The notes beneath the pieces are model-generated. The model did no database searches, was not told the origin of the DNA, and worked only from the letters and a program-made list of their open reading frames with translations. DNA of 64,000 nt, from positions 3,162,001 to 3,226,000 of the forward strand of contig NZ_CP027858.1 of NCBI RefSeq assembly GCF_005519465.1, read 5' to 3'. Source of the stretch: Streptomyces clavuligerus (GTDB lineage Bacteria > Actinomycetota > Actinomycetes > Streptomycetales > Streptomycetaceae). This document shows positions 17,604 through 25,418 of the stretch, in pieces (position 1 is the first letter of the stretch; each line of letters opens with the position of its first letter). Position numbers and translations under genes: made by a program.

Positions 17604-17615
17604 ACTGTTAACAGT
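17604..17615. promoter_or_regulatory. 12-bp perfect palindrome ACTGTTAACAGT
   Basis: An isolated AT-rich palindrome in GC-rich DNA, 22 bp upstream of the -35 box of the abi leader. It could be a regulator site. Confidence 0.35.
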
Positions 17616-17636
17616 TTCGTGCGCATGGCACTGCGC

Positions 17637-17666
17637 TTGCGCGGGTGGGCTGGGCTTCGCTACGGT
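17637..17666 (+). promoter_or_regulatory. Predicted promoter of the abi islet
   Basis: TTGCGC (17637-17642) and TACGGT (17661-17666) are separated by 18 bp. The predicted start near 17673 coincides with the first base of the structured leader. Confidence 0.55.
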
Positions 17667-17672
17667 CGTTCC

Positions 17673-17755
17673 ACCACCGAGGGGACGTTGGACAAAGGCA
17701 AAACCCCTGGCAGCCGCGTGCTGCCAGGGGTTCGAAGAGCCGTGCCCCGGGTGGC
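17673..17755 (+). ncRNA. Structured leader RNA, abiF-RNA-like candidate antitoxin
   Basis: Seen: nested pairings that begin at the predicted transcription start. Outer CCACC (17674-17678) pairs with GGTGG (17750-17754), GGGG (17681-17684) with CCCC (17745-17748), GGC (17697-17699) with GCC (17739-17741), and a perfect 13-bp inner stem AACCCCTGGCAGC (17702-17714) with its complement (17720-17732) around a CGCGT loop. Established: Abi_2/AbiF proteins are often preceded by a conserved structured RNA, the abiF RNA motif, that acts as antitoxin. Inference: this is that RNA for the HEPN gene 107 nt downstream. The inner hairpin lacks a T-run, so it is unlikely to be a plain terminator. Confidence 0.6.
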
Positions 17756-17861
17756 GTGCAGAGCAGCGGCGGACCCGGGGCTTTCGTGGCCACCGTACCA
17801 CCGCCGTCGATTCCTGTAGCCGGGTCCGCGCAGGCGGAGCCATGTCCGGAGGGGGACATCC

Positions 17862-18521
17862 ATGTTCGAGAAACTGCCGGTGTGGCTGATCCGCGCTTTT
17901 TCCCGCCCGCGTCTCAGCAGGTACGTCGTGGCCGCCCAGGGCGACCCGCGGACCGCGGTCCGCCTGTACTGGTGGAACATCGAGGCATGCGGCGCGCTGT
18001 ACGGCCCGCTGCACTGCCTTGAACTGGCCCTGCGCAACGCCCTGCACGACCGGCTCAGCGAAGCGTACGGCCGTCCCGACTGGTGGGAGACGGCCCCTCT
18101 CGACCACCACGGCCAGCGGCTGGTGACCGACGCCCGGCGGAAGTGCGAGCGCAGGGGGACCGCCCCCACGCCCGACGCCGTCGTCGCGGAGCTGTCCTTC
18201 GGCTTCTGGGTCTCGCTGCTGAGCCGACGGTACGACCGGGGTCTGTGGGTGCCCGTGCTGCACAAGGCGTTCCCGCTGCTGGACCAGCCGCGCAAGCAGC
18301 TTCACGACGGCCTCTCGTCGCTGGTGCTGCTGCGGAACCGGATCATGCACCATGAACCCGTGCACCACCGTGATCTCGCGGCCGACCATGCCAAGATCTA
18401 CCGGATGCTCGGGTACCTCAGCCCCGAGCTGGTGGTGGAGGCCAAAGTCATGGACCGGTTCCCCGATGTGCTGGCCGTCCGTGCCGCCGCGCTCGCCGGT
18501 ACCCGGCCCACCCGTTTCTGA
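17862..18521 (+). CDS. Abi_2/AbiF-like HEPN protein, probable RNase toxin
   Basis: This is a 219-residue protein from ATG 17862 with GGAGGGGGAC upstream. Two HEPN-type motifs are visible: R58-N59 to H62 in ELALRNALHDRL and R158-N159 to H163/H164 in LLRNRIMHHEP. The aromatic segments RLYWWNIE, GRPDWWET and ELSFGFWVSLL are typical of Abi_2 proteins. Family members cause abortive infection through RNA cleavage and are controlled by an upstream structured RNA. Here it has such a leader and lies 16 nt before a methyltransferase-specificity fusion gene, so it likely belongs to a defence operon. RNase activity and phage trigger are inferred. Confidence 0.82.
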   Translation: MFEKLPVWLIRAFSRPRLSRYVVAAQGDPRTAVRLYWWNIEACGALYGPLHCLELALRNALHDRLSEAYGRPDWWETAPLDHHGQRLVTDARRKCERRGTAPTPDAVVAELSFGFWVSLLSRRYDRGLWVPVLHKAFPLLDQPRKQLHDGLSSLVLLRNRIMHHEPVHHRDLAADHAKIYRMLGYLSPELVVEAKVMDRFPDVLAVRAAALAGTRPTRF

Positions 18522-18537
18522 TCCGGAGGAGCATCCC

Positions 18538-20796
18538 GTGACCGATCTCGGTCGGTACGTCGTCACCCGCGCCGACATCGCGCGTCTCGCGGGCGTCCAG
18601 CGTCCTGCCGTGTCCAACTGGGAGCGACGGTACGGCGACTTCCCCGCGCCGACGCGGTCCCCCGACCACCCGGGCGTGGATGTCTTCCGGGCCGACCGGA
18701 TCGCCGTCTGGCTGGACCGGCGCAAGATCCAGTCGAGCGGGCGGCGGGACTGGGAACCCGCCGGTACGACGTTCGGGGACCGATTCCGCCGGGCACTGGG
18801 CGACCGCCGGTTCATCACATCGGAGTTCGTCCATCACCTCCTGGCCCGGCAGGATCGGTTCCGCGGGGAAATCGCCTCCGACGAGTACCTGAAACTGCTG
18901 CTCGCACTGGTCTATGCCTGGGGGAGGAGCGGTACCGATGCCACTCGGGGGGAGGCGTACCAGGAAGCGCTGGGGCTGTTCGACTTCGCCCCCCGGATCG
19001 CCGGTCACCGCGAGACCGCGGACCTCGCGGACTTCGTCTTTCAGCAGGTTCCCGCGCGGCGGGAGGAGTGCGCGGCGGTCTTCGATCTGCTGCTGGACCA
19101 CTACCGCAGCACGCAGGGGCGGAGGGACGGAGGCGAGTTCTTCACCCCGAGGTCCGTCGCACGGACCATGGCCCGGCTTCTTGCCGCCGCCGGGCACCCG
19201 CCGGAGCGGGTGCACGACCCCTTCTGCCGGGCCGGGGAGGTACTGACGGCTCTGCTGGCCGAGCTGCCCGCTCAGGCGGAACCCCTGGTCACGGGCTCGG
19301 CACCCGGCGTGGACGCCCTGGCGCTCGCCCGTATGAACCTCACCCTCCATGGCGCGGAGGAGGCGGCGCTCCGGCACCGCATGGAGATCGAGGACCCGTT
19401 CGCCGGTCCCGGCGAAGGGCACGGTGCCGACTGGGTCGCGACCAATCCCCCCTTCGGGTTCAAGCTGTCCGACGAGGCCCGCGAGCGGTGGGGACGGCCC
19501 TGGCCCTATGGGCCGCCCGGCTCACGGGGCGACCTCGCCTGGCTTCAGCATGTGGTGGAGTCGCTGGCCCCGGGCGGACGGGCGGCGGTGGTGATGCCGA
19601 ACGGTGCCGGGTTCGCCGGTGGCCGCGCGCAGACCGTCCGTGCCCGGATGGTCCACGACGGTGTCGTGGAGTGCGTCATGGAACTGCCGCCCCATCTCTT
19701 CTCCGACACGGCGATCCCCGTCAGCATCTGGATGCTGACCCGCCCCCGGCCGGGCACCCGGCGACGGGATGTCCTCTTCGTCGACGGCTCGGCACTCGGT
19801 GCCATGACCGGCCCGGCCTCGCGCGAGTTCACCGACGCGGACATCGCCGCGCTGGTGGGCGCGTACAGCACCTGGCGGAACGGCGGGGACGGAGCCGACC
19901 CGGGCGGGGCCGCCTCCGATGTCCCCTCCGTGCCCTTCCGCGCTCTCGGCCTCGACGAGATCCGGGAGTGGGAGTACCGGCTCACTCCCCACGCACTGGT
20001 GGGTCCGGACACCCCGTTCGCGGCACCGGACTCCACCGGGCAGAGCCTCGGCCGTCGGCTGGAGCGACTGGAGGCGGCGGTGGAACGGCTGCGGGAGCTG
20101 AGCGACGAGGCGGCGCGGTTGGGCACCGTAGAGCGATGGACAGCGGCTCCGGCTGCTGACGGGGGCCCCTCGGAGAGCTACCCCCCGGGGTGGCGGGAGG
20201 CGACCCTCGGCGAGCTGGCGGAGATCACCACAGGGCCGGGCGGCAAGTGGCCCGAGGGGACGGGCGAGCCCTCGGCGGGTGTCCCCGTGGTCCGCGCGAG
20301 ACATGTGAGCGGACACCGCATCCTGCACGGGGACACCGGAACGGTTCCCTGGGAGGAGGCGGAAGCGCACCCCCGCTACCGGCTCAGGGCCGGGGACCTG
20401 GTGATGACGCGCAGCGGCACGGTGGGCCGGTGCGCGCTCGTCACGGCGGCGGAGGACGGCTGGCTCTTCGGCACCCATCTGGTGCGGATTCGGCCCCACT
20501 CCCCTGTCTGGTCGGACTACCTTCTCGGCTTCCTGACCCGCCCCGGGACGCAGGACTGGATCGACCGGCGGGCCGCCGGGACCACCGGCGTACGCCATGT
20601 ATCCGCGAAAAGTCTCGCCGGGCTGCCGGTCCTTCTCCCTCCGGAGGACGAGCGGGAGCGCATCGGCCGACTGCTGCACCGGCTGGACGAGCGCCGACGG
20701 GTCCATACCTCCGTCGTCGCGACGCTCGACGAGTACCGCGCCGAGCTGGCCGATCTGCTCCTGTCCGGCCGCGTACGCCCGGATGACCAGGATTGA
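18538..20796 (+). CDS. Type I-like N6-adenine methyltransferase fused to specificity domain
   Basis: This is a 752-residue protein from GTG 18538 with GGAGGAG 6 nt upstream. Order: a small HTH (TRADIARLAGVQRPAVSNWE, about 9-35); a helical HsdM N-terminal part; the SAM-binding motif HDPFCRAGE (about 226-233), a variant of the usual DPxCGxG; catalytic NPPF at 303-306; GGRAAVVMPNGAGF; a coiled segment near 515-535 (RLERLEAAVERLRELSDEAA); then one HsdS-like target-recognition domain from about 549 (GWREATLGELAEITTG) to a C-terminal coil. This M-S fusion could methylate alone. No HsdR translocase lies nearby, and the only partner is the HEPN gene 16 nt upstream. Confidence 0.85.
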   Translation: MTDLGRYVVTRADIARLAGVQRPAVSNWERRYGDFPAPTRSPDHPGVDVFRADRIAVWLDRRKIQSSGRRDWEPAGTTFGDRFRRALGDRRFITSEFVHHLLARQDRFRGEIASDEYLKLLLALVYAWGRSGTDATRGEAYQEALGLFDFAPRIAGHRETADLADFVFQQVPARREECAAVFDLLLDHYRSTQGRRDGGEFFTPRSVARTMARLLAAAGHPPERVHDPFCRAGEVLTALLAELPAQAEPLVTGSAPGVDALALARMNLTLHGAEEAALRHRMEIEDPFAGPGEGHGADWVATNPPFGFKLSDEARERWGRPWPYGPPGSRGDLAWLQHVVESLAPGGRAAVVMPNGAGFAGGRAQTVRARMVHDGVVECVMELPPHLFSDTAIPVSIWMLTRPRPGTRRRDVLFVDGSALGAMTGPASREFTDADIAALVGAYSTWRNGGDGADPGGAASDVPSVPFRALGLDEIREWEYRLTPHALVGPDTPFAAPDSTGQSLGRRLERLEAAVERLRELSDEAARLGTVERWTAAPAADGGPSESYPPGWREATLGELAEITTGPGGKWPEGTGEPSAGVPVVRARHVSGHRILHGDTGTVPWEEAEAHPRYRLRAGDLVMTRSGTVGRCALVTAAEDGWLFGTHLVRIRPHSPVWSDYLLGFLTRPGTQDWIDRRAAGTTGVRHVSAKSLAGLPVLLPPEDERERIGRLLHRLDERRRVHTSVVATLDEYRAELADLLLSGRVRPDDQD

Positions 20797-21215
20797 GGGG
20801 AGGGCCGTCGAAGCTCTTGCCCCCCGCCGGGCCCCCGGACGGGAAGAAGCCCCGTCCGGTGAGGGGGACGGGGCTTCTTCAGTGTCGGGTCGGGGGAAGC
20901 GGCGTCGTGCGGAGGCCGCTTCCCCCGGCGAGGGAGACCGGTCCAGCAAGCCCATGTCCGCAGTCGGGGGGGGGTTGATGCGGACGTGGGCCCCGCAGCG
21001 TGGCACGGTCCCCTGCCCGCCGGACTCCTGCCAGATTCCCGCGGGCGCTTCCTCCATCGTGCGGCCCCGGGGGCGGCGGGACCGACGACGAACGACCCCG
21101 ATCCGAGGGCCCTTGGTCCTTAAAGACTCGGTTAGACTTCCGCGACTCTCCAGGGTCCGCCGGGATCGGGGAGCGGACAGGGGCCGGCGGGAACATCGGG
21201 GAGGACGAGAAAACC
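20797..21215. other. Intergenic region with two hairpins
   Basis: No gene is seen. It contains the terminator at 20843-20880, a second perfect 12-bp stem (20892-20903 with 20915-20926), and, before the next gene, a TAGACT box at 21133-21138 that may be a -10. Confidence 0.5.
20843..20880 (+). terminator. Terminator of the defence islet
   Basis: A perfect 15-bp stem (20843-20857 with 20866-20880) and an 8-nt loop lie 46 nt after the methyltransferase stop codon. Confidence 0.8.
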
Positions 21216-21380
21216 ATGGCACGGGCGAAGAACGTCGCGATCTATCTCGTCGCCGCCTTCCTCCTCTACATCATCGTCACCGCCCCGGACCGGGCGGCCG
21301 ATCTTGTGCAGATAGGCTTCGAGGGGATATCGAGCGCCGCGAAGAGCGTCGGCGACTTCCTGTCCGAGCTGCTCGAATAG
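21216..21380 (+). CDS. Small single-pass membrane protein
   Basis: This is a 54-residue product from ATG 21216 behind GGGGAGGACGAG. It has a basic start, one TM helix (NVAIYLVAAFLLYIIVTA) and an amphipathic tail (IGFEGISSAAKSVGDFLSEL). It is the kind of short membrane protein conserved in Streptomyces near sigF. Function unknown. Confidence 0.7.
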   Translation: MARAKNVAIYLVAAFLLYIIVTAPDRAADLVQIGFEGISSAAKSVGDFLSELLE

Positions 21381-21429
21381 GGTCGGCGCAGGACACCGCA
21401 CCCGCCCCGCCCCACCGAGGAGCCCCTCC

Positions 21430-21723
21430 GTGATCCGTCATCTGGTCCTCTTCAAGCTGAACGAGGGCGTCGCCCGGGACGAACCGCGGGTGGCCGCCGG
21501 GGTGCGGGCCTTCGAGGAGCTGGGCGGTCTGGTGCCCGAACTGGAGTTCTGGGAGTGCGCCTGGAACATCACCGACCGGGACATCGCCTATGACTTCGCG
21601 ATCAACTCCGCCGTGGCCGACCACGCGGCGCTGACGCGCTATCTCCAGCACCCGGCCCACCAGGCCGCCGCCGATCGCTGGCGGGAGTTCGCCACCTGGG
21701 TGATCGCGGACTACGAGATCTGA
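21430..21723 (+). CDS. Dabb (stress-responsive A/B barrel) domain protein
   Basis: This is a 97-residue protein from GTG 21430 with GAGGAGCCC upstream. It begins with the Dabb signature IRHLVLFKLNEGV and contains WNITDRDIAYDFAINSAV and the Pro-His (HPAHQAAADRW) near the end. It forms dimeric alpha-beta barrels. Members range from polyketide cyclases to stress proteins. No specific role can be assigned. It sits 50 bp after the small membrane protein gene. Confidence 0.85.
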   Translation: MIRHLVLFKLNEGVARDEPRVAAGVRAFEELGGLVPELEFWECAWNITDRDIAYDFAINSAVADHAALTRYLQHPAHQAAADRWREFATWVIADYEI

Positions 21724-21985
21724 GCCCGCTTCCCGCACAGCCGTCCGTCAGACACGCGTACGGACTTTCGCACACAGGAGCGAGTGCCGATCGGACGGCA
21801 CCCCCCGGGACCCCTTGCCCTCAGGGCAGGGGGTCCTTTGACATTAAGGGGCCCAACTTGCCTTCAACACGGTGTTATCGGGTGCTTGCACACAGTGGAC
21901 ATGTCTTGTGATGCTATGACCGCTTTTGATGGATGAGTTGTCGTCGATGACCGATGACCGATGACCGCGAAGGGGTGGCGTCACT

Positions 21986-22993
21986 GTGCCGGCCAGCACC
22001 GCGCCTGAAGCACTGCCCCAGAACGAGCGCCCGGACGACAGCCCGCCCGCCACCGTCACCCCCGCCCGGCAGAACGACACCGACGACACCCCGGACAACG
22101 GGGCCGGAGGGGGGACGGGGACCCGCGACGGCACCGACGGCACCGGCGCCGCGGCGGACGGGGGGCCGGGCGGGGACCCGCAGGAGACGGCGGAGACGAC
22201 GGAGCCGGCGGAGGCCCGCCCGGGAGGCGGCCGGGGGGCCGACACCCGCGCGCTCACCCAGGTGCTCTTCGCCGAGCTGAAGACGCTGGAGCCCGGCTCC
22301 CCCGAGCACACCCGGGTGCGCGGAGCCCTGATCGAGGCAAACCTCCCGCTGGTCCGGTACGCCGCCGCCCGCTTCCGCAGCCGCAACGAGCCGATGGAGG
22401 ACGTCGTCCAGGTCGGCACGATCGGACTCATCAACGCGATCGACCGCTTCGACCCGGACCGGGGTGTACAGTTCCCGACCTTCGCCATGCCCACCGTCGT
22501 CGGCGAGATCAAACGCTACTTTCGCGACAATGTCCGCACGGTCCATGTCCCCCGGCGACTCCATGAACTCTGGGTCCAGGTCAATGGCGCGACCGAGGAT
22601 CTGACCACGGCGCATGGCCGAATCCCGACCACCGCGGAGATCGCCGAACGGCTGCGCATCGGCGAGGACGAAGTGCTCGCCTGCATCGAGGCGGGCCGCT
22701 CCTACCATGCCACGTCCCTGGAGGCCGCGCAGGAGGGCGACGGCCTGCCGGGCCTGCTCGACCGGCTCGGATACGAGGACCCGGCGCTGGCGGGGGTCGA
22801 ACACCGGGACCTCGTCCGCCATCTGCTGGTGCAACTGCCCGAGCGTGAGCAGCGGATCTTGATGCTCCGTTATTACAGCAATCTGACGCAGTCACAGATC
22901 AGCCAGGAGTTGGGGGTCTCCCAGATGCATGTGTCAAGACTGTTGGCCAGGAGCTTCGCCCGATTGCGATCCGCAAACAGGATCGAAGCGTAG
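21986..22993 (+). CDS. sigF: SigB/SigF-subfamily RNA polymerase sigma factor
   Basis: This is a 335-residue protein from GTG 21986 with AAGGGG upstream. The first 90 residues are Thr/Asp/Gly/Pro-rich. Sigma regions follow: region 2 ([20 protein letters not shown], then [19 protein letters not shown]), region 3, and region 4 ([20 protein letters not shown], with [18 protein letters not shown]). The N-terminal MPAST and the C-terminal [13 protein letters not shown] agree with Streptomyces SigF as I remember it, the late spore-maturation sigma factor. The N-terminal extension is longer than in S. coelicolor. No anti-sigma gene is adjacent. Three tandem CGATGAC units sit upstream near 21946-21968. 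Confidence 0.8.
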   Translation: MPASTAPEALPQNERPDDSPPATVTPARQNDTDDTPDNGAGGGTGTRDGTDGTGAAADGGPGGDPQETAETTEPAEARPGGGRGADTRALTQVLFAELKTLEPGSPEHTRVRGALIEANLPLVRYAAARFRSRNEPMEDVVQVGTIGLINAIDRFDPDRGVQFPTFAMPTVVGEIKRYFRDNVRTVHVPRRLHELWVQVNGATEDLTTAHGRIPTTAEIAERLRIGEDEVLACIEAGRSYHATSLEAAQEGDGLPGLLDRLGYEDPALAGVEHRDLVRHLLVQLPEREQRILMLRYYSNLTQSQISQELGVSQMHVSRLLARSFARLRSANRIEA

Positions 22994-23132
22994 CCGGAAC
23001 GGGTAGACCCGGTAGGGACCGGTCCCCCGGGAGGACCCTGGCGCACCCCTCGCACGCTGCGGCGATTCTCCAGAGCAGTGTCGATTTATCTCTTCGGCGT
23101 GTTGCCGACATGTGACATTCTGCGGAAGACGC

Positions 23133-23158
23133 GTTTGCCGCAGCCGTGTGGCCGGTAT
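23133..23158 (+). promoter_or_regulatory. Possible SigB-type promoter of sigN
   Basis: GTTT (23133-23136), 16 bp, then CGGTAT (23153-23158). This fits the Streptomyces SigB-family pattern GNNT-N14-16-GGGTAT with one mismatch and lies 71 nt before the gene. Confidence 0.4.
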
Positions 23159-23229
23159 TTCAGGTGCAGGCTGCGTTCCTCCGTTGGTCGCGGCCACCCG
23201 CGACCGTACGCGACCTCAAAGGGGGTGGC

Positions 23230-24108
23230 ATGTCCGAAGAACAGGGCAGCTCGAAGGTGCTCACGCTTCCGCCCGTACCGAGCGCACCCGCGCCGGCCAC
23301 AGCCGACAGCTCGGGGACCATCGACACCCGTACCCTGTCCCGCTCCCTGTTCCTGCGGCTGCGCGCCCTGGACGCGGAGGCCGCGGAGGGACCCGACGGA
23401 CCGGTCGTCAGCCCCGAGCGCACCTATGTGCGCGACACCCTGATCGAGCTGAACCTGCCCCTGGTCCGGTACGCCGCGGCCCGCTTCCGCAGCCGCAACG
23501 AGCCGATGGAGGACATCGTCCAGGTCGGGACGATCGGTCTGATCAAGGCGATCGACCGGTTCGACTGCGAACGGGGCGTGGAGTTCCCGACGTTCGCCAT
23601 GCCGACGGTCGTGGGCGAGATCAAGCGCTTCTTCCGGGACACCTCCTGGTCAGTGCGGGTGCCGCGGCGGCTCCAGGAGCTGCGGCTCGCGCTCACCAAG
23701 GCCAGTGACGAGCTGGCGCAGCGCCTGGACCGCTCGCCGACCGTGCCCGAACTCGCCGCGGTACTGGGGGTGTCGGAGGAGGAGGTCGTCGACGGGCTGG
23801 CCGTCGGCAACGCGTACACCGCGTCCTCGCTGGACTCGCCGTCCCCGGAGGACGACGGCGGCGAGGGCTCGCTCGCGGACCGGCTGGGGTACGAGGACAC
23901 GGCGCTGGAGGGCGTGGAGTACCGCGAGTCCCTGAAGCCGCTGCTGGCCAAACTGCCGCCCCGGGAACGGCAGATCATCATGCTGCGGTTCTTCGCGAAC
24001 ATGACGCAGTCGCAGATCGGCGAGGAGGTCGGCATCTCGCAGATGCATGTCTCGCGGCTGCTGACGCGGACGCTCGCGCAGCTCCGGGACGGTCTGATCG
24101 CGGACTGA
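23230..24108 (+). CDS. sigN: SigB/SigF-subfamily sigma factor, SigN-like
   Basis: This is a 292-residue protein from ATG 23230 with AAAGGGGGTGG upstream. It is a close paralogue of the preceding sigma factor: region 2 is nearly identical ([20 protein letters not shown], then [18 protein letters not shown]), and region 4 is [20 protein letters not shown] with [17 protein letters not shown]. Position directly after sigF matches sigN of S. coelicolor, which acts in aerial-hypha development. The name rests on context and memory. The stop codon is inside a 44-bp tandem duplication. Confidence 0.75.
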   Translation: MSEEQGSSKVLTLPPVPSAPAPATADSSGTIDTRTLSRSLFLRLRALDAEAAEGPDGPVVSPERTYVRDTLIELNLPLVRYAAARFRSRNEPMEDIVQVGTIGLIKAIDRFDCERGVEFPTFAMPTVVGEIKRFFRDTSWSVRVPRRLQELRLALTKASDELAQRLDRSPTVPELAAVLGVSEEEVVDGLAVGNAYTASSLDSPSPEDDGGEGSLADRLGYEDTALEGVEYRESLKPLLAKLPPRERQIIMLRFFANMTQSQIGEEVGISQMHVSRLLTRTLAQLRDGLIAD

Positions 24109-24194
24109 CCGTTTGGACCGACCGCGGCCTGAGCCCGTCCGGGACAGTCCGACCGTTTGGACCGACCGCGGGCTGAGCCCGACCGGGACGGTCT
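24107..24194. repeat. 44-bp tandem duplication over the sigN stop codon
   Basis: Two copies (24107-24150 and 24151-24194), each starting GACCGTTTGGACCGACCGCG, differ at a few positions. The first overlaps the TGA of sigN. The rest of 24195-24475 is low-complexity GC-rich DNA without a gene. Confidence 0.85.
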
Positions 24195-24475
24195 CTGTTC
24201 CCGGACCGTGCCCGCCCGGAACGGCCTGATCCCCGGGCCGGGCCCACCGGGCCGTTCCCCCACCGGGGCACCCGTCCGGGTCCCCGCCGGAAGACCGTCC
24301 GGAACCGGACGCACCAGACCGGACGCACCAGAACCGAAGACAACGGGACCCGAGGATCTCCCCGGTCCCGGTACCGCCCCGTGCCGCCACCCGCACGGCG
24401 GGCGCGCCCCGCGCCACGCCCGCCCCGGGACGCGCTGAGCCGCCCGTTCAGCGGAGTGCCGGGGCCGGACGGGAC

Positions 24476-24703
24476 CTATCCGAGGAAGGCCAGCCAGGCC
24501 ACCGCGCCGAGGACGACGACGCCCGCGACGACTCCGATGATCAGCCCGGCCCGGGGGCCGGAGGACTGCGGGGCGGCGGCGGCCGACCGGCGCCCCGCGG
24601 GCGCGCCCTCGTCGACGAACGCGCGGAACATCTGGGTGCTGCCCGCCGGGTCCTGGTACCCCTGCGGGTCCTGGCCCTGGGGGGCATGGGGGTTGTGTGC
24701 CAT
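24476..24703 (-). CDS. Small C-terminally anchored membrane protein
   Basis: This is a 75-residue product from ATG 24703. TAGGGT (24717-24712) ends 8 nt before it, suggesting a leaderless mRNA. The N-terminus is Gln/Pro/Gly-rich, and the C-terminal 22 residues form a TM helix (GLIIGVVAGVVVLGAVAWLA) ending two residues before the stop. This is a tail-anchor-like topology. Function unknown. Confidence 0.65.
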   Translation of the reverse strand: MAHNPHAPQGQDPQGYQDPAGSTQMFRAFVDEGAPAGRRSAAAAPQSSGPRAGLIIGVVAGVVVLGAVAWLAFLG

Positions 24704-24852
24704 GGGGCACGACCCTAGCGAACCCGGGTACCGGGCCCAACTCGGGGCGCCCCGGGGCACTTCGGCGTGGCGCGCCGGCGCCGGTCCGCGCCCGCGCCCG
24801 TTCCCTCGTCCGCTCTCCCACCGCCGTACCGGGCCGATGCCTCCGCATTAGT

Positions 24853-24894
24853 TTGCTTGCGGCAACCATCCGAATATATCGTTGCCCTAAGCAA
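24853..24894. promoter_or_regulatory. MarR operator candidate
   Basis: Two 14-bp arms, TTGCTTGCGGCAAC (24853-24866) and GTTGCCCTAAGCAA (24881-24894), are inverted with 12 of 14 matches and a 14-bp AT-rich spacer. Each arm is itself a TTGC...GCAA half-palindrome. It lies 55 bp before the MarR gene. Confidence 0.65.
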
Positions 24895-24948
24895 TGGATG
24901 TATGGGGTCTCCGGACCTGGAGACCTGGAACCCGGGGGGACGAACACC

Positions 24949-25407
24949 GTGGCCGCACCGAGCCAGTACGCGGAGCTGGCCCGCCACCTCAGCGCCATCG
25001 GCGTGCTGCGGCGCGGGCTCGCCCGTTCCCTGCCCGTCGAGTGCCCCTCCGGACCCGCCGCCGTGCTGGCCCTGCTGGGCCGCCACGGCGAACTCCGGAT
25101 GAGCGGACTCGCCGAGCTGCTCGGCGTCGACGCCTCGGTCTCCAGCAGACATGTGGCCCATGTCGTCGACCGCGGCTGGGTCGAACGCGCCCCCGACCCC
25201 CAGGACGGACGCTCCCGCATCCTGCGGCTGACCCCCGGCGGCCGGGACATGCTCACCGAGCTGCACCGGCGGACGACCGAGCTGTTCGCCCGCAGGCTCC
25301 ACGACTGGACCGACGACGAGGTCGGTGAACTGATCGGCATGCTCGCCCGGCTGCGCGACTCCTTCGGGGTCTGCCGTGCGCTCCCCCACGACGGACCCGA
25401 GAGCTGA
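24949..25407 (+). CDS. MarR-family regulator of the downstream exporter
   Basis: This is a 152-residue winged-helix protein from GTG 24949 behind GGGGGGACG. It has the MarR core LRMSGLAELLGVDASVSSRH followed by the wing VERAPDPQDGRSRILRLT. It is followed after 11 nt by a DHA2 exporter gene, so the two form an operon that is probably auto-repressed through the inverted repeat upstream. The inducer is unknown. Confidence 0.88.
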   Translation: MAAPSQYAELARHLSAIGVLRRGLARSLPVECPSGPAAVLALLGRHGELRMSGLAELLGVDASVSSRHVAHVVDRGWVERAPDPQDGRSRILRLTPGGRDMLTELHRRTTELFARRLHDWTDDEVGELIGMLARLRDSFGVCRALPHDGPES

Positions 25408-25418
25408 AGGAGGCCCCG

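Noticed and set aside
17702..17732. Hairpin as a plain transcription terminator
   Set aside because: It lacks a T-run, lies between a promoter and a coding gene, and is enclosed by further pairings, so a structured RNA explains it better.
17443..17889. Small plus-strand frame after tRNA-Ser
   Set aside because: It spans the tRNA terminator region, the promoter and the structured leader, and has no ribosome site.
17397..21215. Integrated element with attL/attR at tRNA-Ser
   Set aside because: I could not find a second copy of the tRNA 3' end or an integrase gene.
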